From the NCBI GenBank assembly GCA_001606155.1, contig LODT01000042.1, positions 457,758 to 521,757 of the forward strand: a DNA stretch of 64,000 nt, written 5' to 3'. Position 1 is the first letter of the stretch. Each line of letters starts with the position of its first letter. Under the pieces are notes generated by a model. The model did no database searches. It was not told the DNA's origin and was given only the letters and a program-made list of their open reading frames with translations. The stretch comes from Tieghemostelium lacteum. Lineage: Eukaryota; Evosea; Eumycetozoa; Dictyosteliales; Raperosteliaceae. Below are positions 30,339 to 43,029 of the stretch, in pieces. Position numbers and translations under genes: made by a program.

Positions 30339-31646
30339 ATGTATGAAATCAACCAACTATTGCTAAACAGAGAACTAAAAAACCTGAACTTCAAAGATTC
30401 ATTTGGAAGGTCGGACTACAATATTCAATCTCTCAAAAAAACTGGTGAACTTAGAGGACATGAGGTGGGTAATAGTAACTTTTAATTTTCTAAAAGGGTT
30501 GCTAATTTAAACTTTAAACTTACAGGAGTGTGTAAATACAATTAATTTTAATAAAGATGGTAGTTTATTGGTATCGGGATCTGATGATGAAACTGTAAAA
30601 ATATGGGATTTTAATAGAAGAACATGTATAGAGACATTGTATGGTCATAGCACCAATATTTTTGCAGCCAATTTTCTACCACATAAAGCGGATAAAGAGA
30701 TTATAACAGGTGGCAATGATGCCGATATTAGACATTATGATTTAGTTTCAAAGAGTTGTACTGTATATAGCCATCATCAAATGAAAGTACTCAAATTATC
30801 TGTTAATCCCCGTTCTCCCGATTGTTTTTTAAGTTGCTCTGGTGATGGTACTGTCAGAATGTTTGATATACGAATGAAATACTCAAATTCCTATCAGGAG
30901 CCCACTCAGACTCAACCTGGTCCAAGACCACCACAACAAATGCAGGACTCAATTCTACCCCAAATGTTTGGTGGTGGTAGACAAAATCTAACATCTAGTC
31001 AACAACAACAGCAGACTAACCATAACCAATCAACTAGCACTGGTAGTACAATGTCAAGTCTACTAGTAAACTTTAACCAAGGTGCGCCATTGAGAAGAAG
31101 TCTTAGACTATCTATCACTCTACCTGAAATAAGTGTCTTTTCTTTGGATTTTCATCCAACAGATGGACATTCATTTATAGCTGGACTCTCAGATGGTACC
31201 GTTAGATTATTTGAGTATGTTTAGAATCTAAATATCAAAATTCAAAATTAATATATTAACTTTTGAAATAGTCTCAGAAATATTCAAGATTTTTCAGGAT
31301 CATCTTATGTAAATATTTATAGAAATTTAGAACTACCTTGGCCTTCACCTTGTGAGGTAACAGGTTGCGTATTTAGTAAGGATGGAAAAGAAATTTTAGC
31401 TACATATTTAGCAGATCTCATCTATCTATTTGATGTACATAAAGACTATAGTAAAGAGTTGGTATTATTTATTAATAATCAAACAAAAAAAAAAGAACAC
31501 TAACATTTTAATATCACCTTAGGTTTAAATTAGATTATTTTAAAGATCATTCTTCAAAACCAAAAAAGAAAAGAAGAGCAATTCATCACCACACAAAAAG
31601 AAAAAAGTTTTCAAAATCTACAACATCCAACACTTCTGAACAATTA

Positions 31647-31705
<59 letters not shown>

Positions 31706-32585
31706 TAATAATAATAGTAGTCAAAATATATCACTAAGAAAATCACAAGTCAATATAAGTCCAATTATTTTAGATGATGAACTTATTATCAATAATAATG
31801 GTGAAACTGAAAATCAACCTATAATAACTATAAATGAATCTACATCTGAAGAAGATATATCGTCTGAAGAAAGTGAAATGGATTTTAATGATATGATGGC
31901 AATGGATTTTTATCAAGAGATATTTAAAAAATTTGTGGAAGATGGTGTTAAAAATGCTTCTGAAGAAGAGGATGAAGACGATGATGAGGATAATGATAGT
32001 TACTATGGTGATGACAATGAAAGTGATCAATTTACTTATTCATTTGATTCAAGTGACGATTATAAAGAAGATAATGAAGAAGAAGAAGAGGAATTTAGAA
32101 ATATGAATTCCCAAAACAACAATAATAATAATATTTATACATCATCATCGAGTTCTGGTACTTCTGTAGTTGCAGAACTAAATATACCAACAACATACAA
32201 GGCTAAGTATGATGGGCATATCAGTGCTGCAACTATTAAATCTTGCAACTTCTATGGACCAAATGACGAATACGTTATGAGTGGTTCTGATGATGCCAAA
32301 ATTTATATATGGGAAAAAAAGTCACAAAAGTTGGTTAGATTACTGGAGGGTCATGAATCTTTTATTAATTGTATCATTCAACACCCTCAAGAACCAACAA
32401 TAGTATCTAGTGGAATAGATTCTGAAGCATTTATTTGGGAACCAGAGGGTCAATTCCCAACTAAACTTCAGACTATTAAGAGATCACACCAAATTGAAGA
32501 ATTGACAAAAAACAAAAATAGAAGAAAACAATTCCTCAATGAAACTAGTGATAATATTATATCAAGCCGATGTTCTCCACAATAA
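30339..32585 (+). CDS. WD40 protein of the DCAF6/DCAF8 type
   Basis: Exons 30339-30464, 30526-31214, 31272-31457 and 31523-32585 join in phase to give 687 residues. WD repeats run from residue 38: ELRGHEECVNTINFNKDGSL with LVSGSDDETVKIWDF, then the ITGGNDADIRHYD repeat and LSCSGDGTVRMFDIR. A repeat split across the second splice restores RLFDLRN. The last two repeats, after an acidic and Asn-rich insert, are SAATIKSCNFYGPNDEYVMSG and IVSSGIDSEAFIWEPEG. These closely match DCAF6/DCAF8, substrate receptors for CUL4-DDB1 ubiquitin ligases; the D-x-R motifs fit DDB1 binding. The third donor (GTTGGT) is weak, so that border is less certain. An AAT run (about 31648-31710) codes poly-Asn. Confidence 0.85.
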
Positions 32586-32741
32586 CAATAAATAGTAAGT
32601 AATTAGATTTTTTTTTTTTTGTAGTAACCTTATACAATTTGATGGTTTATTCTATTAAAATAACAAAATCTTTTACAAATTAATTGATAATAATAGTGAT
32701 TAAAACTTGTGCATATACATTTATATATATATATATATAAT

Positions 32742-33941
32742 TTACAATATTAGTTGGGATGGAGTTCTTGGGTGATGAATCTTCTTTTGAGTTCGAACTG
32801 GTGAGAGTGGTTCTCTATGTGTAATCTTTGGAGTGAGTTTTGGTGTAAGTGGTTGTGATATAATTCCATTCAAATTATTATGTGATAATTGTTTCTTTGG
32901 TGTGAGGACAGTGGTTGTTTGTTCATTTACAAAAATATTTAACAAGTTAATATTCTCTTGTTGGTTTGACATTACTTTTGAATTTCTGTTACTAGTAGAG
33001 GGTGATGTTTTACTACTGTTCATTGGTGACATTCTGTTTTGGTGCAATCCACTAAGCGAAACCCTCTTTGGTGATGACAGTGATGGTGAGGATCTAAATT
33101 GATCTTTTGATTTTTGTAGTTTACTGAGTCTAGATGGGGTTCCATTGACAGTTGGTTTCAAAATTTCTGATGATCTTGAAATTTCTTTTGTAATTGAGTT
33201 GTCACTATTAGTTATTTCATTAGCTAATTTTAACTGGCCAAAGTTATCAGATAAAATAGAATCAATAAATTCACCATTTAAATCCTTTTGGATAATTGAA
33301 TTTAAATCTTCTTCTTCTTCTCTATTGGCTTGATTGGTTGTACTTGGTTTCATTGGTGTTACTTCTATAGTTTCCTGAATTTCATTTTCTTTAGTCTCTA
33401 TTAATTGATGTTGTTGTTGTGGTGAGAGTCTCTTTATACTAGGTGATCTTGGGTCCAAAAATGAATTATTAATTCTCTTGTTTCTCAAAGATATTGGAGT
33501 TCTTTTTTTGAGATTAGGTGATCTTGGGTCAAATAGTAATGTATTGTTAGTGGAATTTTTTTGAATTGGTGATCTTTTAAATTTCATTGATGGTGATCTT
33601 GGATCAAATGTTAATGTATTAGTGAGGATTTTTTGAATTGGAGATCTTTTAAGTTTCATAGATGGTGATCTTGGATCAAATACATTTTGTGACATTTGAG
33701 TCTTATTGATTGGTGATCTTTTAATTTTCATTGATGGTGATCTTGGATCAATGAATGATATTGTGGTGCTGGTGCTGGTGGTGGTGGTGGTTGTTGTTGT
33801 TGTTGTGCAAATATCTTTAATTGGTGTTCTCATTTTTATGCTTGGGGATCTAGGGTCTAGTTTAACTTTTGATTTAAAAGGTGATCTTTTTATTTTGTAT
33901 GATGGGGATCTGGGATCAAATATATTATTGTTATTATTCAT
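32742..33941 (-). CDS. DPRSP-repeat protein with CDCA3/Tome-1-like motifs
   Basis: 399 residues in a single exon. The first ~180 residues hold seven repeats of the form F/L-DPRSPS-x-K-x-KRSPI (for example FDPRSPSMKLKRSPIQK), spaced 22-30 residues apart. Every repeat carries two Ser/Thr-Pro sites, and most have basic residues close by, as in CDK targets. The rest is disordered and Ser-rich with many more S/T-P sites (SLSSPKRVSLSGLHQNRMSP, PLTPKLTPKITHREPLSP). There is no folded domain. From memory, animal CDCA3 (Tome-1), a cell-cycle protein, has two copies of DPRSPS/T-x-G-I-x-RTPI/M, a striking likeness. Homology rather than convergence is not proven. Confidence 0.7.
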   Translation of the reverse strand: MNNNNNIFDPRSPSYKIKRSPFKSKVKLDPRSPSIKMRTPIKDICTTTTTTTTTTSTSTTISFIDPRSPSMKIKRSPINKTQMSQNVFDPRSPSMKLKRSPIQKILTNTLTFDPRSPSMKFKRSPIQKNSTNNTLLFDPRSPNLKKRTPISLRNKRINNSFLDPRSPSIKRLSPQQQHQLIETKENEIQETIEVTPMKPSTTNQANREEEEDLNSIIQKDLNGEFIDSILSDNFGQLKLANEITNSDNSITKEISRSSEILKPTVNGTPSRLSKLQKSKDQFRSSPSLSSPKRVSLSGLHQNRMSPMNSSKTSPSTSNRNSKVMSNQQENINLLNIFVNEQTTTVLTPKKQLSHNNLNGIISQPLTPKLTPKITHREPLSPVRTQKKIHHPRTPSQLIL

Positions 33942-34053
33942 TTTAATTTTTGTATATTAATTGAAATTAAAAAAAAATTGAAAAAATTGAAATTATTTAA
34001 ATCTTATAACGGTAAAAATATTCAAATTTTATTTTTCAAAAAAGAGGGAATAT

Positions 34054-34956
34054 TTATAAAAGTTGGAAATTGGATTGTTTAAGAAAATCATCAAAAGTGT
34101 GAAGTTTAGTGATAGAAGGAGCTATTGATTTATCAAGCTTGTAAAAGGCACCATATTCATTATAGAAACCAAACATTTGAGCCATTTCACCGGCACCAGG
34201 GAATGGTAATTTAGCGAATTCATTTGGTGGGACAAAGCAATAGTTTACAGTTTTTCCAGTGTAATTGGATAATTTCTTTGCTATTTCTTCTCCAGTAAGA
34301 TAGGAACCAGTAAATGGTACAATCATACCGGAATATTTCTGTGGATTATTAAATTGTGCCAATACAATTTCACCTATATCATCTATATCTCCCATATCCA
34401 AAGGAACATTTGGATCTTGTGGCATTGAAAGATTATAAGTACCATGTTCATTTTTTTTTGGCATGAAGGCGGTACTAAAATTTTGCATATAGAATGGAGC
34501 ATAAACAAAAGAGCTGACAAAATTTGGATTTTGTTTGCTTAGTTGTCTAATGTAATCTTCAATTTTGTGTTTTAAATCAAAATGTGGAACATTATATTTT
34601 CCTTTTGAAATTTCTTTACAAGCTGATAATCCACTAAAAACAATATGTTTAATATTGGCTTTAAGTGCAGCATTAACTACTTTTTTACCATACTCTTCCT
34701 CTTTTTCAAAAAATGACCAAAAATTGGTTACCAAAAACAAACCATCACTGTTTTCAAGTGCTTTTTGAATATCACATTCTGGTTGGTCCATATCAATTTT
34801 ATATAATTCAGCACCTAGTTTTTTTAATTCCAAGGAAGAAGCAGAATCAATATTTCTTGAGAATGCTCTAACCTTATATCCATTTTTTAATAAAGCTCTA
34901 GCTACACTACCACCTTGTGCTCCAGTTGCACCAAATACTGAAATTAATTTTGTCAT
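34054..34956 (-). CDS. NmrA-like NAD(P)-binding protein
   Basis: 300 residues in a single exon. The N-terminus MTKLISVFGATGAQGGSVAR is the NmrA-type Rossmann motif (GATGxQGG), followed by a basic NADP-reading position (RAFSRN). The short-chain dehydrogenase catalytic Tyr-x-x-x-Lys is not evident, as is usual in NmrA relatives, which act as NADPH sensors or atypical reductases. The C-terminal part has the family's VPLDMGDIDDIGEIVLAQF and FTGSYLTGEEIAKKLSNYTG. The protein is cytosolic. Its upstream region holds a short (CA)n run near 35020. Confidence 0.92.
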   Translation of the reverse strand: MTKLISVFGATGAQGGSVARALLKNGYKVRAFSRNIDSASSLELKKLGAELYKIDMDQPECDIQKALENSDGLFLVTNFWSFFEKEEEYGKKVVNAALKANIKHIVFSGLSACKEISKGKYNVPHFDLKHKIEDYIRQLSKQNPNFVSSFVYAPFYMQNFSTAFMPKKNEHGTYNLSMPQDPNVPLDMGDIDDIGEIVLAQFNNPQKYSGMIVPFTGSYLTGEEIAKKLSNYTGKTVNYCFVPPNEFAKLPFPGAGEMAQMFGFYNEYGAFYKLDKSIAPSITKLHTFDDFLKQSNFQLL

Positions 34957-35147
34957 TTTGTTATTATAAATAAATAATATAAATAAAAATAAAAATTTAA
35001 ATCTAATTTATACAATGAACAAACACACACACACTATAAAAAAATAACAATGATTTTTACAAAAATAGAAATTTACAAATATGTATTCTTATTGCTATAT
35101 CTGCAAACAGTTCAGTTTGAGGAAAAAAAAAATTATAATAAGATAGT

Positions 35148-38100
35148 TTATTCTAAAAGTAATTTCTTTTTTGGGATGTTGATCTTCTTTGAGGTGTGTA
35201 AAATCTTAAAACTACCAGTACCCAATTGAACATTTACACCCATAATAATACACTCAGATACACCAACAATATCATCTTGTCTCTTGTGTACAGAGGCATC
35301 AAATAGATGATCAGTTGTCTTTTCAAAAGAGGCAAGCATCAGCACGGATTCCTTCATCTTTGCAATACCAAATCTAGTGATACCAAGAATCTCACCTTTA
35401 AAAGACATTAAATCAGCCAATAACATAACATGTCTGCTGTCTATAGACATACCATGGCCAGCCATAATCATTTGAATCTCTGACATGATACCTTGACGAG
35501 CACTCTCAATACCTAGACATTTCTCTACCTCCATAATATGATTACTTGTGGTATGAGTACCTTTAATACCAGGAGTTGACATTACACCCTGTAGATTGTA
35601 ACCTTCTACAAGTAATTGATACTTTTTATCCTTGTCCTGACTGATTACCACTCTGTTTATAGAAGGTATACCACAAACAATAACATTACCCAAATTATTT
35701 TTGAGGAATTGCAAATTATATAGAGTGTGATCACGAGCATTTGATAGAGGTTTAATGAGTATTTTAGTGTCACCTTTACACTCAATTTGCTCTGGTTTCA
35801 ATTTTAGTACTTTTGAGTTGGTCATTGCAATCTTTATGGATTCTGGTGTTATATCCAGCTGAAGAGATTGTACAAATTTAATATCAATCTTTACTGAGAT
35901 ATAACAACCTCCTGGTTTAATGACCTCCTTTATAAACTCACTAATCTGACCTAGTGTAGTTTTCTCTATACGACCAGTAACAATTCTAGCAGAACGTATA
36001 TCATTGTCACAGTTCAAACTAGCTGTAATAATAGGTGTTGAAATTGTCTTTGCAGCATTGATAATCTCTTTAATTCTAGGTACACCAAGAGTTACATTCA
36101 TACTAGCTACACCAGCAAAATGGAAAGTTTTTAAAGTCATTTGTGTACCAGGCTCACCAATACTCTGAGCACCAACAGCTCCTACAGCTGTACCAGGCTC
36201 AATTTTTGCTCTATTATATTTATCCAGACATATATTAAGGAATGATGCCAATTGACTACGAGTAATTCTATGAATCTGATCTAAAATATGCTCTGATTGT
36301 TTCTTTGTCATTGTATTATCAATTTCATTATTATTGTTATCAGAGTTAATTGAAATTGTTGATTCACCCATTACAATATCAGGTTTAGTTAAATAGGGTT
36401 CTAATTTAAAAGAAAGTCTTAGTTCAACCAATTCTTCAATGTAACCTTTTAATTTTGGAGGTTGTCCATTGAAAAAGTCTCTAATCTCTTGTTTAAACAA
36501 ATCAGTGCAATCTTCAAATTTTGCAGAGTTTAGAATTGACTCTAGAATCTCTAAGATTTGATAGGGTTTTAAGGAGGGTTCAGAGTAGTGACGTTCTCTT
36601 GATTTGACAGCCATCATTGCACGAATGAAATCAACAGGTCTTTCTTTTGCCTCCATGCCAGCTGGATCAAGACCATCATCTCCATATGTAAACTGAACAA
36701 TACCATTAAGACTGTCACGTACTGTATAATCATAGTGACTAGAAAGATCTTCTAGTGCCTTCATTAGACGTCTTTGCATATACCCAGTTTCGGCAGTTTT
36801 TACAGCAGTATCAACAAGACCTTCTCTACCACCCATAGTGTGGAAAAAGAATTCAGTTGGTAACATTCCAGTAAAGAAACTATTGGAAACGAAACCTTTG
36901 GCTTTTGGTACCTTTGATTGTAATGGGAAATGTGGTGTTGTTCTATTTGTAAAACCATTTGGAATTCTAGTACCATTTACAATTTGTTGTCCTACACAAG
37001 CAATCATCTGAGCAATGTTAATATTAGAACCTTTTGAACCAGATAATGCCATAATTAATGGACTGTTGTAGTGTGGAAGTTCTTTAACGCAAAGTTTACC
37101 ACAGTCATCACGAATTCCAGAGAGAGTTGAATTCATTTTTGCCTCAAAAGTTTGTTCCATTGTACAACCAGATTGTGGTGGTAGTCTACCACTTTCATAA
37201 TCAGAGAGAAAAGCATCACATTTCTTATAGGCACTATCAATGATTGCATTCTTTTTCTTGTCAAGATCAAGACTTGGTTGCACATCAGGTATACCAATAG
37301 AGAAACCTTGGTCACCTAAAAATCTAGCACATAGTTTTGCCAATCTAGTCATACAATTGGCTGCAATAGCTGGTGTGAAATCTCTCATGAGAATGTGGAA
37401 TAGTGAATTCTTATTACCACCACCAATAATAGATTTATCAATGCAACCAGTCATCAATTCTGAATTTCTAAAGTAGATATAACCATCTTTTGGACACAGG
37501 AATTTGTTCTTTTCATAGTTTTTAGATGGTGTCTCTAAATTGACCAACACATGTGATTTGGTACTGGGACGAAGTAAAACCTCAAAAATCTGTTTACCAG
37601 TCCACAATTCAATAGGTTTAATAATGGCTGGTGGTGGTAATTCAATGTGCTCATTTGCATCGGCAAAATGAGTACACATAAGAGCAAAACGTGAACGGTC
37701 ATAAAAAGAATCTCTTCTCGTGATCAGGTAGCTAGAGGTAAGAAAATCTTGTGTGGCTGCAACTAATGGTTCACCATTCTTTGGTGTAATAAGATTATTA
37801 GTTACACCCATGAGAATTAGTGCCTCTGTTCTTGCCTCTTCAGTTTGAGGTAAATGAATATTCATTTCATCACCATCAAAATCGGCATTGTATGGTGTAC
37901 AAACACATTCATTGAAACGAAGAGTTCTCCATGGCATTACTCTGGCTTTATGAGCCATAATAGAGAGTTTATGAAGTGATGGTTGACGATTGAACAGCAT
38001 AACATCACCATCAATAATATGTCTCTCAACTATGTCACCAACTTTTAATTCAGCAGCAAATTTCTCACGATTACCATACTTTAGCCATTTCTTTTCACCG

Positions 38101-39506
38101 TCTTGATAGATTATATAATTGGCACCAGGGTGAACATCAGGACCATTAGTTACATATTTTTGTAATCTCTGGATATTGTGATCGGTAACTCTTTCTGGAT
38201 AGGACATGGTGAGTGCAATTAATTGAGGTACACCAACTTCATCAATACACAAATTGGGATCTGGTGAAATTACAGTACGTCCTGAGAAATCAACTCTCTT
38301 ACCAGAGAGATTACCTCTGAAACGACCAGTTTTACCTTTTAATCTCTGTGATAAACCACGTACTGGTTTTGATGGTTTAAGTAGTAGAGGTAAACCTGGA
38401 ACATCAGCATTGATGTATAGTGCACATATCGCTTGAAGATATTCCCAATCTTCCATTATTGCACTCATTTCTACTCTGTCTACATTCGATCTAATATTTT
38501 CATTAATGTGTAACATTTCAGATAATTTCATTGTGAGATCGTCTTCGTTGGTACCGGAACCACCGTCCATGGGTACAGATGGTCTTATACAAACTGGTGG
38601 TACTAAAATGTGTGTGAGTATAAGTCTATCAGGTCTACCATTAATTGGATCCATATCAAGTATTTCAATATCCTGATAAGGTATCTTTTTAAACAAATTC
38701 AAAACTACCAATGGATTTAAATCTTCTTGTGCTTTTTTTAAATGAGATTTCATCTCTGGGTTGAATTTTACTGCTTCTTCAAAAAGATCATAATAACTTC
38801 TGAGATCCTCTGCTGTACCCTTATAACGTTCGTGTATTAATTTAAATGCACCTTGTTTCTTTACTAAACCATTAGCTGATCCGCAATGTATACACTCCTT
38901 CTTTTTTCTACATTCCAAATAGATCTTTTTCAATAGCGCTCTTCTGTGAAGTACATCTAATTTCTTATTTCTCATCTTTCTAAGGTATACTAATTTTTTA
39001 TCTTCGTCTAATAATAATTTTGAACAACACTATATAGAATATTATTGTCGTCTTAGACATTGAATATTGTATATGGATTTTAAAATGTACTGTATTCTAC
39101 CTACTTTACAAATCATTTGAAGAATATTTTGTATATTTTTTAAATAACCAATGTGAAATACTGGTAGCTGTAATTTTATATATCCAAAATGACCAACACA
39201 ATCTACAATATTAAGACCACATGTTTGACAATTTATCATTTTATCTGAAGTACCAAGTTTATTATCTAAACAACCATAAGGTACTGGTACTTTTTTCTCT
39301 GTATCTATTAATTCTCTATTTATAATTTGAACATGTGATAATCTAATCATATCCTCTGGTGACAATAAACCAAATTGAATATGACCACTGCAATGAAAAG
39401 AAATTTAAAATTGTTAGAAATTGAATTGAATTCTTTATCAAAATATTAATCATTTGAGGAGTTACATTTTCTTTGGTCCATCATCTTCTTTAATTAGTTC
39501 CTTCAT
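35148..39506 (-). CDS. polr3a: DNA-directed RNA polymerase III largest subunit (RPC1)
   Basis: Exons 39466-39506, 39105-39387 and 35148-39029 join in phase to give 1401 residues. The first joins yield MKELIKEDDGPKKIGHIQF and GLLSPEDMIRLSHVQI. DNKLGTSDKMINCQTCGLNI and LPVFHIGYLKNIQNILQMIC are Pol III-specific in wording (the 'GTS' and 'CxHxGYFK..ILQMICK' blocks). The active-site loop YNADFDGDEMNIHLPQ is intact, and SVPMDGGSGTNEDDL and the clamp PDVHPGANY are typical. The bridge-helix and trigger-loop part is GAVGAQSIGEPGTQMTLKTFH. It makes tRNA, 5S and U6 RNAs. The palindrome TTTTTTGATCAAAAAA (39554-39569) lies about 48 bases upstream of the start codon. Confidence 0.96.
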
Positions 39507-39798
39507 TTTAATAATTTGGTTTTATATACAATTGAGAGATCTCTCTCTTCTGATTTTTTGATCAAAAAAAAACTGTAAAAAAAATTTGAAAATAAAAAGT
39601 TGAAAATTGAAAATTATACTGTTATAAAATGTATTTGATATTAATATGAGTTTAAAATTAAATTTCTAGTTTAAACTTTCTTATATCTTTACAAAAATTG
39701 TGATCCGAGTAATTTTTTTTTTTTTTTTTTAAATTTTCTTTATTTTTTTCATTTGTTGTTCTCTTCAAAACATTCGATTTTTTTTGTAAAAATAGATA

Positions 39799-41054
39799 AT
39801 GGCAACTAAAGGAAAGGAAGTACAAGTTGACAATACAGTCATCCTCGGTAAAGTTGGTAACAACTTACAAATTGGTGTTGTTGGCTTACCAAATGTTGGT
39901 AAAAGTAGTTTATTCAATATTTTGACCAATATGTCAATTCCAGGTAAGAGAAGCCAAATGAACATCCCTACAACTATAATTTATAAATATTAATTTAATA
40001 ATTAATAATAATAGCTGAAAATTTCCCATTTTGCACTATCGATCCTAATGTCAGTAGATGTGCAGTACCAGATGACAGATATGATTGGTTATGTTCAGTT
40101 CATAACCCAAAAAGTAGAGTACCTGCTTATTTATCAATTACAGATATTGCAGGTCTTGTTAAAGGTGCATCTGAAGGTGCTGGTCTTGGTAACGCATTCC
40201 TTTCACACATTCAAGCAGTTGATGGTATTTTTCACATGATCAGAGCCTTTGACAATCCAGAGATTATTCATGTTGAGGATACAGTCGATCCAGTTAGAGA
40301 TTTACAAATTATCTCTGGTGAATTGTTAGCAAAAGATATTGATTTCACACAGAAAGCATTGGACACATTAACCAAGTCTCTTCGTGGAAAACCTCAAACC
40401 AAAGCTCAACAATTGGAAATAGATACCTATCAAAAGGTTATCGACTTGTTAAAGAGTGGTAAACACGCTAGATTTGGTGTCTACACTAACGCTGAAGTCG
40501 AGTTTGTCAGAGAATTGAGATTACTCACTGCCAAACCAGCATTGTATTTGGTCAATCTCTCTCAAGATGATTACATCAAAAAGAAGAATAAGTTTTTACC
40601 AAAGATTAAACAATGGATTGACGAAAATGGTGGTGGTCCTTTAATCCCAGTCTCTGTTGCTTTTGAATCTCATTATGCCTCTCTACAGACTCCAGAAGAG
40701 AAGAAGAAATTTGAAACTGAATCTGGTGCTACTACTAATCTTCCAAAGATTATCAAACAGGGTTACCATCACTTGCAACTCTGCCACTACTTTACTTGTG
40801 GTCCTGATGAAGTCAGATGTTGGACTTTCCAAAAAGGTTACAAAGCTCCACAATGTGCCGGTATCATCCACACTGATTTTGAAAATAACTTCATTATGGC
40901 TGAGGTAATGTCCTATGAAGATTTTGCAAAATATAAATCTGAATCTGAATGTAAAGCTGCTGGAAGATACAGACAAGAGGGTAAAAACTATTTGGTAGCC
41001 GATGGTGATATTATATTTTTCAAATTTGGTACTGGTGGTGCCAAAAAGAAATAA
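39799..41054 (+). CDS. ola1: Obg-like ATPase 1 (OLA1/YchF family)
   Basis: Exons 39799-39943 and 40015-41054 join in phase to give 394 residues, the family length. The P-loop is [40 protein letters not shown] is the G3 region of the Obg/YchF group. The G4 position reads VNLSQDD, the departure from NKxD that gives OLA1 its preference for ATP. The C-terminal TGS domain covers about 305-390 ([20 protein letters not shown] ... GDIIFFKFG). It is a cytosolic regulator of translation and stress responses in other eukaryotes. Confidence 0.96.
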
Positions 41055-41190
41055 ACATCTTCCTCTCATCAATTTATACTATTACTTTTATTAAATAATA
41101 TTATTACATTGTTGAAGGTCAAAAACAACCTAGATGTATTTTACCTATTTATATTTATTTACATTTCGTTATTTAACATTTCAAATATAT

Positions 41191-42648
41191 TTAATGATTA
41201 ATTTTTGGCCAAGGAGGTAACACTAAAGATTTTTGTTTTGTTGTTGAAGCATTATCATCAACCACTTGATGACAAGTTTCTATTATTGTTCTTATTCTAA
41301 ATTGGTTTGTAAATTCTCTAGAGCCTATAACAAATTTCTCTTCTGTGGAGAGAAGCTTCATAAGTTCCATTTTATGTCTCTCTAAATGTTCAATGTAATC
41401 CTCAAAGGCTTCAAAAACCTCTCTGTTAACTTTAATCTGATTATTTAGATCTGGAGTAAAAATCTGTCTGGCACAATTACATATTGGACACACTAGAAAA
41501 GGAAAAACATCAAAATTAAATTCTGATGCTGATAAAGAGTTGAGTTCAGGTAAATTAATAGGTTTGAATTCATTTTGGAATAAAATAAAAGGTCCGTGGG
41601 GATAGAACCTAATACATCCTTTGGGTAGTTCGTTTAGTGAAATTTTCAAACGGTCATTGTAACAATGAGTAATCTCTTTTCTGATTTCTTTAAGTTCTCT
41701 CTGTAAAGACTGTATTGTGACAGGATCATGTATTGATGTATTAGCATGACTATCAAACACTGCAATTTTTTTTTCCAACAGTTCAACATTACCACGTTTT
41801 TTTCTTTCTACTCCAGTCAACTCTGCAATGGATTCAGAGACTATAGCTTTATAGATTTTTTCTCTATCCTCCAGTTCTCTCTCTACACCCTTTGTAATAT
41901 GTTTATCTTTGAGGAACTCTGGTACATGATGGAAAATGAAGCTTTTTTTTGTTGTTAGATCCATTTCATTGAAGTTTGGTAGTACATTTTGAAGATATGA
42001 TTCCAGATTCTGGAGTGATCTCTCTTGTTTATCAGTTGCTGTTTTTTTTTCCTCAAAAAATGCAGTGGTATGCATTGCTAATAAGAAGAGATAATGGTCA
42101 ACTGCATGAATTGATTTATAATCTTTAAATGCATTTTTTAATTTCAACCATGCATCCTCTGGTGTTTTTACCCAAATGGACCACTCTTGTGTGACACCAT
42201 ATTGTAAACAATAATCTAAAATTCTTGTACAAACTAAATAACGACTAGTACCATCTGAATTACTATTTCGATGAGAAGTAGTATTATTTGCATTCCCATT
42301 ACTGTGGTTGTCTATATCCATTGGTATTTTTAATTTTCCATTGTAGGTCATATAACCTTGAATAAATGTATTCTTGTTATCTACTTTTGAAAGATCGACA
42401 TATCTATTTATACTAGATAGACCTTTACTCCCTTTTGGGACTTGGTGGTGGAATATTTCAAAATCATCTATATCTGCTTGTTCATCTGCTTCTAAGCTAT
42501 TGAAAGCCATTGATCTTTCATTTCTCGTTATAATATCACTATTTACACTGTCAGTAGGCAATAATGATATTGATGGGTGGTGTGATTTATGTTTTTTATT
42601 TGATTTATAATCATTATCCTCTGATTTATGCTTTTTACTCTTTGTCAT
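41191..42648 (-). CDS. Uncharacterised protein with basic N-terminus and a possible zinc finger
   Basis: 485 residues in a single exon; I do not recognise the family. The N-terminus is a Lys-rich, nuclear-localisation-like stretch (MTKSKKHKSEDNDYKSNKKHKS). Residues about 140-215 are helical and Trp-rich (TRILDYCLQYGVTQEWSIW). A charged coiled coil follows at about 245-330. Near residue 390 is FLVCPICNCARQIF, then YIEHLERHK about 30 residues on. This could be a C2H2-type zinc site with a long spacer. The segment GCIRFYPHGPFILFQNEF looks beta-rich. A nuclear role is plausible only from the basic tail. Confidence 0.7.
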   Translation of the reverse strand: MTKSKKHKSEDNDYKSNKKHKSHHPSISLLPTDSVNSDIITRNERSMAFNSLEADEQADIDDFEIFHHQVPKGSKGLSSINRYVDLSKVDNKNTFIQGYMTYNGKLKIPMDIDNHSNGNANNTTSHRNSNSDGTSRYLVCTRILDYCLQYGVTQEWSIWVKTPEDAWLKLKNAFKDYKSIHAVDHYLFLLAMHTTAFFEEKKTATDKQERSLQNLESYLQNVLPNFNEMDLTTKKSFIFHHVPEFLKDKHITKGVERELEDREKIYKAIVSESIAELTGVERKKRGNVELLEKKIAVFDSHANTSIHDPVTIQSLQRELKEIRKEITHCYNDRLKISLNELPKGCIRFYPHGPFILFQNEFKPINLPELNSLSASEFNFDVFPFLVCPICNCARQIFTPDLNNQIKVNREVFEAFEDYIEHLERHKMELMKLLSTEEKFVIGSREFTNQFRIRTIIETCHQVVDDNASTTKQKSLVLPPWPKINH

Positions 42649-42806
42649 TTAACCGATTTATTTGAATATGAAAAAAAAAACTAAACTTAAAAATAAAGGG
42701 AAATTTAGGTTTCTCAAATTGTTTACAGCTATATTTTATTTAAACAATTTGATATGGTGTTTGAATTAGAATAGAAGAATTGTTATTTGAATTATCTATT
42801 ACTTGT

Positions 42807-42967
42807 TCATAGTGTGAGAATTGTAAATTTACAGAAGTTGAATCTTGAGATTTTTTTTAATAGATTTGAAGCAGGTGTTGGTATTGTTGTAAATAAATTA
42901 TTCACATTATTATTACTTTTTATATTATTAATAACATTTAAATTACAAATATCTGGTGAAGTTAGTG

Positions 42968-43029
<62 letters not shown>

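Noticed and set aside
35240-35252. CCCATAA-like sequence resembling the dictyostelid upstream element of small RNA genes
   Set aside because: It lies inside the Pol III subunit coding region with no small-RNA features downstream.
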